64,000 nucleotides of DNA from Erwinia billingiae Eb661 (GTDB lineage: Bacteria > Pseudomonadota > Gammaproteobacteria > Enterobacterales > Enterobacteriaceae). Shown in pieces: positions 63,201-64,000 of the stretch (position 1 is its first letter; each line of letters begins with the position of its first letter). The stretch lies in assembly GCF_000196615.1 (NCBI RefSeq), contig NC_014306.1, forward strand, positions 1,984,001-2,048,000, written 5' to 3'. Under the pieces are notes generated by a model. That model saw only the letters and a program-made list of their open reading frames with translations, was not told where the DNA came from and made no database searches. The position numbers and the translations under genes are program-made.

Positions 63201-64000
63201 ACGCCACCAGCATTAGGCCAGGGCCGCTACAGCATCATCGCCGAAGCGCTGGACCCGGCACTGAACCCGATTCAGTCCGGTGCGTGGATCGTGAATATCG
63301 ATACCACTGCACCACTGGCACCGGTGATTACCGCGGTGACAGATGATGTGACCGGGGGGATTGTCGGCAATCTGCCAAACGGCAGCGTCACCAATGACAA
63401 CCGCCCAACCCTGAGTGGCACGGCAGAAGCGGGCAGCGTAGTGCGCATTTATGACGGCGCCACCCTGGTGGGCAGCATCACCGCCACCGGCGGCAACTGG
63501 AGCGTGACGACCTCGGTGCTGGGATCCGGTCCGCACAGCCTGACGGCCACGGCAACCGATGCAGCGGGCAACATCTCGCCTGCAACGGCGGCACGGACCT
63601 TCACGGTCGATACCACGCCACCGGTTGTTACCGTCACTGCGGTTAACGATGACGTCAGCGGCGGAATTGTTGGCAACTTGCCAAACGGCAGCGTGACTAA
63701 CGATTCTAAACCGACGCTCAGCGGAACGGCAGAAGTGGGTAGCGTGGTGCGCATCTATGACGGTGCAACCCTGCTGGGCAGCTTCACCACCACGGCAGCC
63801 ACCTGGACCTATGAAACCCCGGTTCTGGCCACCGGACCGCACAGCCTGACGGCGACGGCGACCGATCCAGCAGGTAACGTGTCGGCGGCAACGGCGGCGC
63901 GCACCCTCACGGTAGATACCACCGCACCGAACGTGCCGGTGATCGGCGCGGTAACCGATGATGTGGCGGGCGGTATTGTGGGCAACGTGCCAAACGGCAG
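54204..64000 (+). CDS. Giant Bap/SiiE-like Ig-repeat adhesin (3' end outside window)
   Basis: Open from ATG 54204 (AAGG ribosome site) to the window end: at least 3265 residues. The prefix domain (about 1-140; VEGAKYILAEGENG, VQRVGKDLHVM) is paralogous to that of the divergent gene. A hydrophobic Ala/Leu helix (about 145-172) and HHNNDHNG linker are followed by about 29 visible Ig-like repeats of 100-106 residues. Each has a [STV]T[DN]D..P.[LIF].G strand, YDNG/RDGG turn, GNW.[FM].P and AGN segments, as in calcium-stabilised type I-secreted adhesins. Between 59.2 and 62.3 kb repeats are themselves arranged in about 950-bp superunits. The secretion genes and C-terminus must lie downstream. Confidence 0.93.
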   Translation, partial: MSLENTNIAVVSKNTIVKAEVLRAAKTGSAVKIKAVEGAKYILAEGENGVAPENITVQRVGKDLHVMLEGTDANSPQLVIEDYFDKPGELVGKGEDGQWHQFISTDGDSQHDAALLVDGESSPLALGANTVSGLDGLVVAEGAIAPALLALGALAALAAAFGLGYLIAHHNNDHNGTSDTGAGGPIDDSGVVMPTVSTITDNTGLVTGPLTNGQSTDETLPVFTGTGTPGNTIELRDNGVVIGSGVVGPDGNWSVQPEAPLAEGPHEFDLVAKDAAGNESQPTTPVTIIVDLSPPEPATELLLNDNVGTETGAITANSITDDTTPTYSGKAEPGTLVFITDNGQTIGSAPVDAAGNWSFTPREPMSAGEHSFSTIVQDAAGNQSQPTPPLTFVIDPNGLSATIDYVIDDTNATPENLTSGSLTKDNTPTLFGHGTVRSVVYIYEEGNTTPIGSARVLGNGTWTFPTGVLPDGPHTFIAIPRDASGTPGNQSAEFDLNIDTTAPTRPGLNNDGIESVWDDVGLIQGPIANGGSTDDTTPTLKGSHLTPGDTVYVYDGANLIGTEIVNENGGWSHTPSPALNPGDHNFSIVVGDPAGNLSEHSDPWLVHIDTTPPSVPVITEVIDDVGAATGAITPGGTTDDAWPTVHGTADANTLVMIYDRLNNGSRVLLGSTTADALGNWEFTPEMQLSNGHHSLSVVGLDDVRNTSVESPLFDFDLVTGGIPSAPAITSAFDDIGAVTGTLQSGDSTDDTLPTLNGTAPANSLVTLFVDQKAVASFTAGADGHWSWTLGTALSKGPHNFTATATDANGKVSQPTAEFALNIDTTAPEAADNLHLSDNIGPVQGEIVDGSTTDDSTPTFSGSAEPGATVIIRDNGKVIGSETVQPDGSWSFTPKDPLADGHHEFSTIVQDPVGNQSGESAPIGFDVDTSNVFISIDYAIDDAGSITQNLSSGDATDDATPTLVGKAKANAIVTVYDGTTLLGSAQANAEGKWSFPSPTLTEGLHHITATATDAMGTSATSSQFDLNIDLTAPEVGSGIGDIWDNVGPVQGLVPSNGATDDTTPTLRGSGQEPGDTITVRDGGDVLGTTVVKDDGTWDFTPESPLADGTHDFTIIVTDPVGNVSAPSDPYIIDIDTDVPVKPVIVTVIDDQGSLTGPIAAGGITDDSRPTITGTASAGTVVSVYDNNQLIGTVTAGTDGSWSLTPEFPLPYGPHELHAVASDAVGNVSLPSDPFDFDLITGGIPSAPSIIGAVDDVGSVTGMLSSNGVTDDVRPELVGNAPANSQVTITVDGEVKGVVTADAQGQWHWTPDADLSEGPHKFSVVATDAAGNVSAPSGDFNLEIDLTAPDAAQAELTDDVGAVTGVIADGSITDDSTPTFTGTAEPGSTVIIRDGDQVIGSEKADANGDWSFTPKDPLAEGPHEFSTVVQDPAGNLSAPSDPIHFVVDTSAVVVSIDYAVDDAGSVTGNLATGAVTDDTTPTLFGKATPNGLVMISDNGVVIGSATADAFGDWHYLPDPVLAEGPHSFSASVTNGAGNTATTAPFKLDVDLTAPVIPGNDGIGDVRDDVGSITGSVPDGGVTDDSTPTLVGSGLQPGDTVTIRDGGQPIGTAIVGEDGSWHHTPNPPLDEGTHDFDIIVTDPAGNESAPSDPWTIIVDVTPPAVPVISTIIDDQGDLTGDVARGGVTDDTQPEIHGTADANTLVNVYDNGVLIGSAQADANGDWLMTPLVPLTGTDHALTAKAVDAAGNISQPSDKYDFSLAEGGDVIAQPPVITGGFDDVAPQTGDLTSGDATNDQRPTLKGTGHPGDVIELFDGTTSLGTTQVQEDGSWSMDPNQDLSEGPHSLTAVATNAVGNHSAPSNGFDLDIDLTAPAQPAISTLIDDQGDLVGDVARGGLTDDTQPEIHGTADANTLVNVYDNGVLIGSARADVNGDWSMTPQQPLTGPDHALTAEAVDAAGNVSSPSDEYDFSLAEGGDVIAQPPAITGGFDDVEPKTGDLASGDATNDQRPTLKGTGHAGDVIELFDGTTSLGTTQVQPDGTWSMDPNQDLSEGPHSLTAVATNAAGNHSAPSNGFDLNVDLTAPVIPGNDGIGDVRDDVGSITGSVPDGGVTDDDKPTLIGSGLEPGDTVTVRDGGLPIGTAIVGDDGSWTFTPEDPLDEGTHDFDIVVTDPAGNESTPSDPWTVEIDLTPPGQPTITTIVDDQGDLTGDVARGGITDDTQPEIHGTADANTLVNVYDNDVLIGSAQADANGDWSMTPQAPLSGADHVLTAKAVDKAGNVSIPSDDYNFNLIDGGAAQAPIITGGFDDVAPKTGDLVSGDDTNDQRPLLKGTGHAGDVVELFEGSESLGTTVVADDGSWSMEPNRDLTEGSHSLTAVATNAAGNHSGPSNAFDLNVDLTAPTIPGNQGIGDVIDNEGIITGSIPNGGSTDDTTPTLVGSGLQPGDTVTVRDGGEPIGTAIVKEDGSWSLIPDPALDEGTHDFTIVVTDPAGNTSEPSDPWIVEVDLTAPLQPAITAVIDDQGDLTGDIARGGITDDNLPEIHGTAEANTLINVYDNGVLIGSAQVGSDGSWRLIPDVALSGPDHLLTAKAVDAAGNVSVPSDEFGFSLIDGGAAQTPVITAGFDDTEPKTGDLASGDATNDQRPTLRGTGHAGDTIELFDGTTSVGTTQVQDDGTWSMDPNVDLSEGAHRLTAVATNAAGNHSDASNAFDLDVDLTAPTHPGADDDGIRTIIDDVGPKVGDVADGGVTDDQRPTLLGDFQDEGSTIYVYDNGSLLGTAIVGMNGDWSYTPNVDLAEGPHTFTIKVEDRAGWMSDMSDPYAITIDITPPEKPTITEVIDDQGAHTGALNPGEITDDAQPQINGTAEANSKVFIYDGATLIGSAQVDATGHWTHTPFPPLQAGAHNISVVAQDAAGLVSVPSDPFDFSVLTGGVPSAVAITTVWDDAGTTTGNVQSNGFTDDTTPTVKGTAPANTLVTVTFSGPGGATVVASATSDASGSWSVTPPALGQGRYSIIAEALDPALNPIQSGAWIVNIDTTAPLAPVITAVTDDVTGGIVGNLPNGSVTNDNRPTLSGTAEAGSVVRIYDGATLVGSITATGGNWSVTTSVLGSGPHSLTATATDAAGNISPATAARTFTVDTTPPVVTVTAVNDDVSGGIVGNLPNGSVTNDSKPTLSGTAEVGSVVRIYDGATLLGSFTTTAATWTYETPVLATGPHSLTATATDPAGNVSAATAARTLTVDTTAPNVPVIGAVTDDVAGGIVGNVPNG
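59150..62345 (+). repeat. Higher-order repeat array inside giant adhesin
   Basis: Nearly identical DNA recurs at about 59260, 59890, 60848 and 61797 (TQPEIHGTADANTLVNVYDN-type units). The intervening units (about 59577, 60210, 61165, 62110: NDQRPTLKGTGH type) recur with the same period. Spacing is about 633 then 958 and 949 bases, showing recent duplication of two- and three-domain blocks. Confidence 0.8.

Noticed and set aside
54699..63842. Many long open frames on the minus strand across the giant adhesin, the longest 57804-59096
   Set aside because: They are antisense to a 9.8-kb plus-strand frame with clear Ig repeats; the GC-rich repeated codons leave the opposite strand open by chance.
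54204..64000. CRISPR-like periodic repeats
   Set aside because: The repeats are about 300 bases long, in frame and protein-coding; there are no short identical repeats with unique spacers.

Overview
The window looks like a chromosome segment of an enterobacterium. The aqpZ, mdtJI, emrE, ychF and EvgAS-type genes and the very large Ig-repeat adhesins fit Erwiniaceae (Erwinia/Pantoea-like), but the genus is an inference. Much of the window is accessory DNA for surface interaction and competition, set between ordinary genes (aqpZ, a zinc alcohol dehydrogenase, ychF, a SulP transporter). No rRNA, tRNA or CRISPR array was seen.

Layout: 1-1.6 kb is the 3' end of an Ig-repeat adhesin; 2.1-2.8 kb is aqpZ. 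From 3.0 to 9.6 kb lies an AT-rich island. Two pairs of membrane-anchored winged-helix regulator plus FidL-like protein point outwards and flank a TraR-like zinc-finger gene, a frameshifted fimbrial-type gene, mdtJI, a LuxR-type regulator and emrE. From 9.9 to 15.9 kb is a compact five-gene operon: a Gly/Ala-rich double-glycine microcin-like precursor, a membrane-fusion protein, a C39-peptidase ABC exporter, an LpxL-like acyltransferase and a TolC-type outer-membrane factor. The acyltransferase inside a microcin export operon is the most unusual gene content here.

From 35.9 down to 18.2 kb (minus strand) is a contact-dependent inhibition locus: cdiB, a frameshifted HlyC-type acyltransferase, a 2991-residue CdiA, its immunity gene, and four further orphan CdiA-CT/immunity modules. 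Four of the five immunity proteins are small two-helix membrane paralogues; the last pair is soluble. A copied stretch of about 1 kb shows how one module was added by recombination. Beyond the last module, 17.2-18.16 kb holds decayed mobile-element remnants, including a CHC2 primase.

From 36.4 to 41 kb are ychF, a SulP anion transporter and a TPR/glycosyltransferase-like gene. From 41.2 to 49 kb two EvgA/EvgS-like two-component systems face each other tail to tail; only the first kinase has an HPt domain. From 49 to 64 kb are an Ala/His-rich protein, a 1196-residue Ig-repeat protein with a lectin-like module, and, divergently, a giant Bap/SiiE-like adhesin running off the window after more than 3265 codons. 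The second response regulator, the Ala/His-rich gene and both adhesins each carry the same 18-base upstream box at a fixed 22-base spacing from a -10-like hexamer. This implies a common activator-controlled regulon, plausibly governed by the neighbouring two-component systems.
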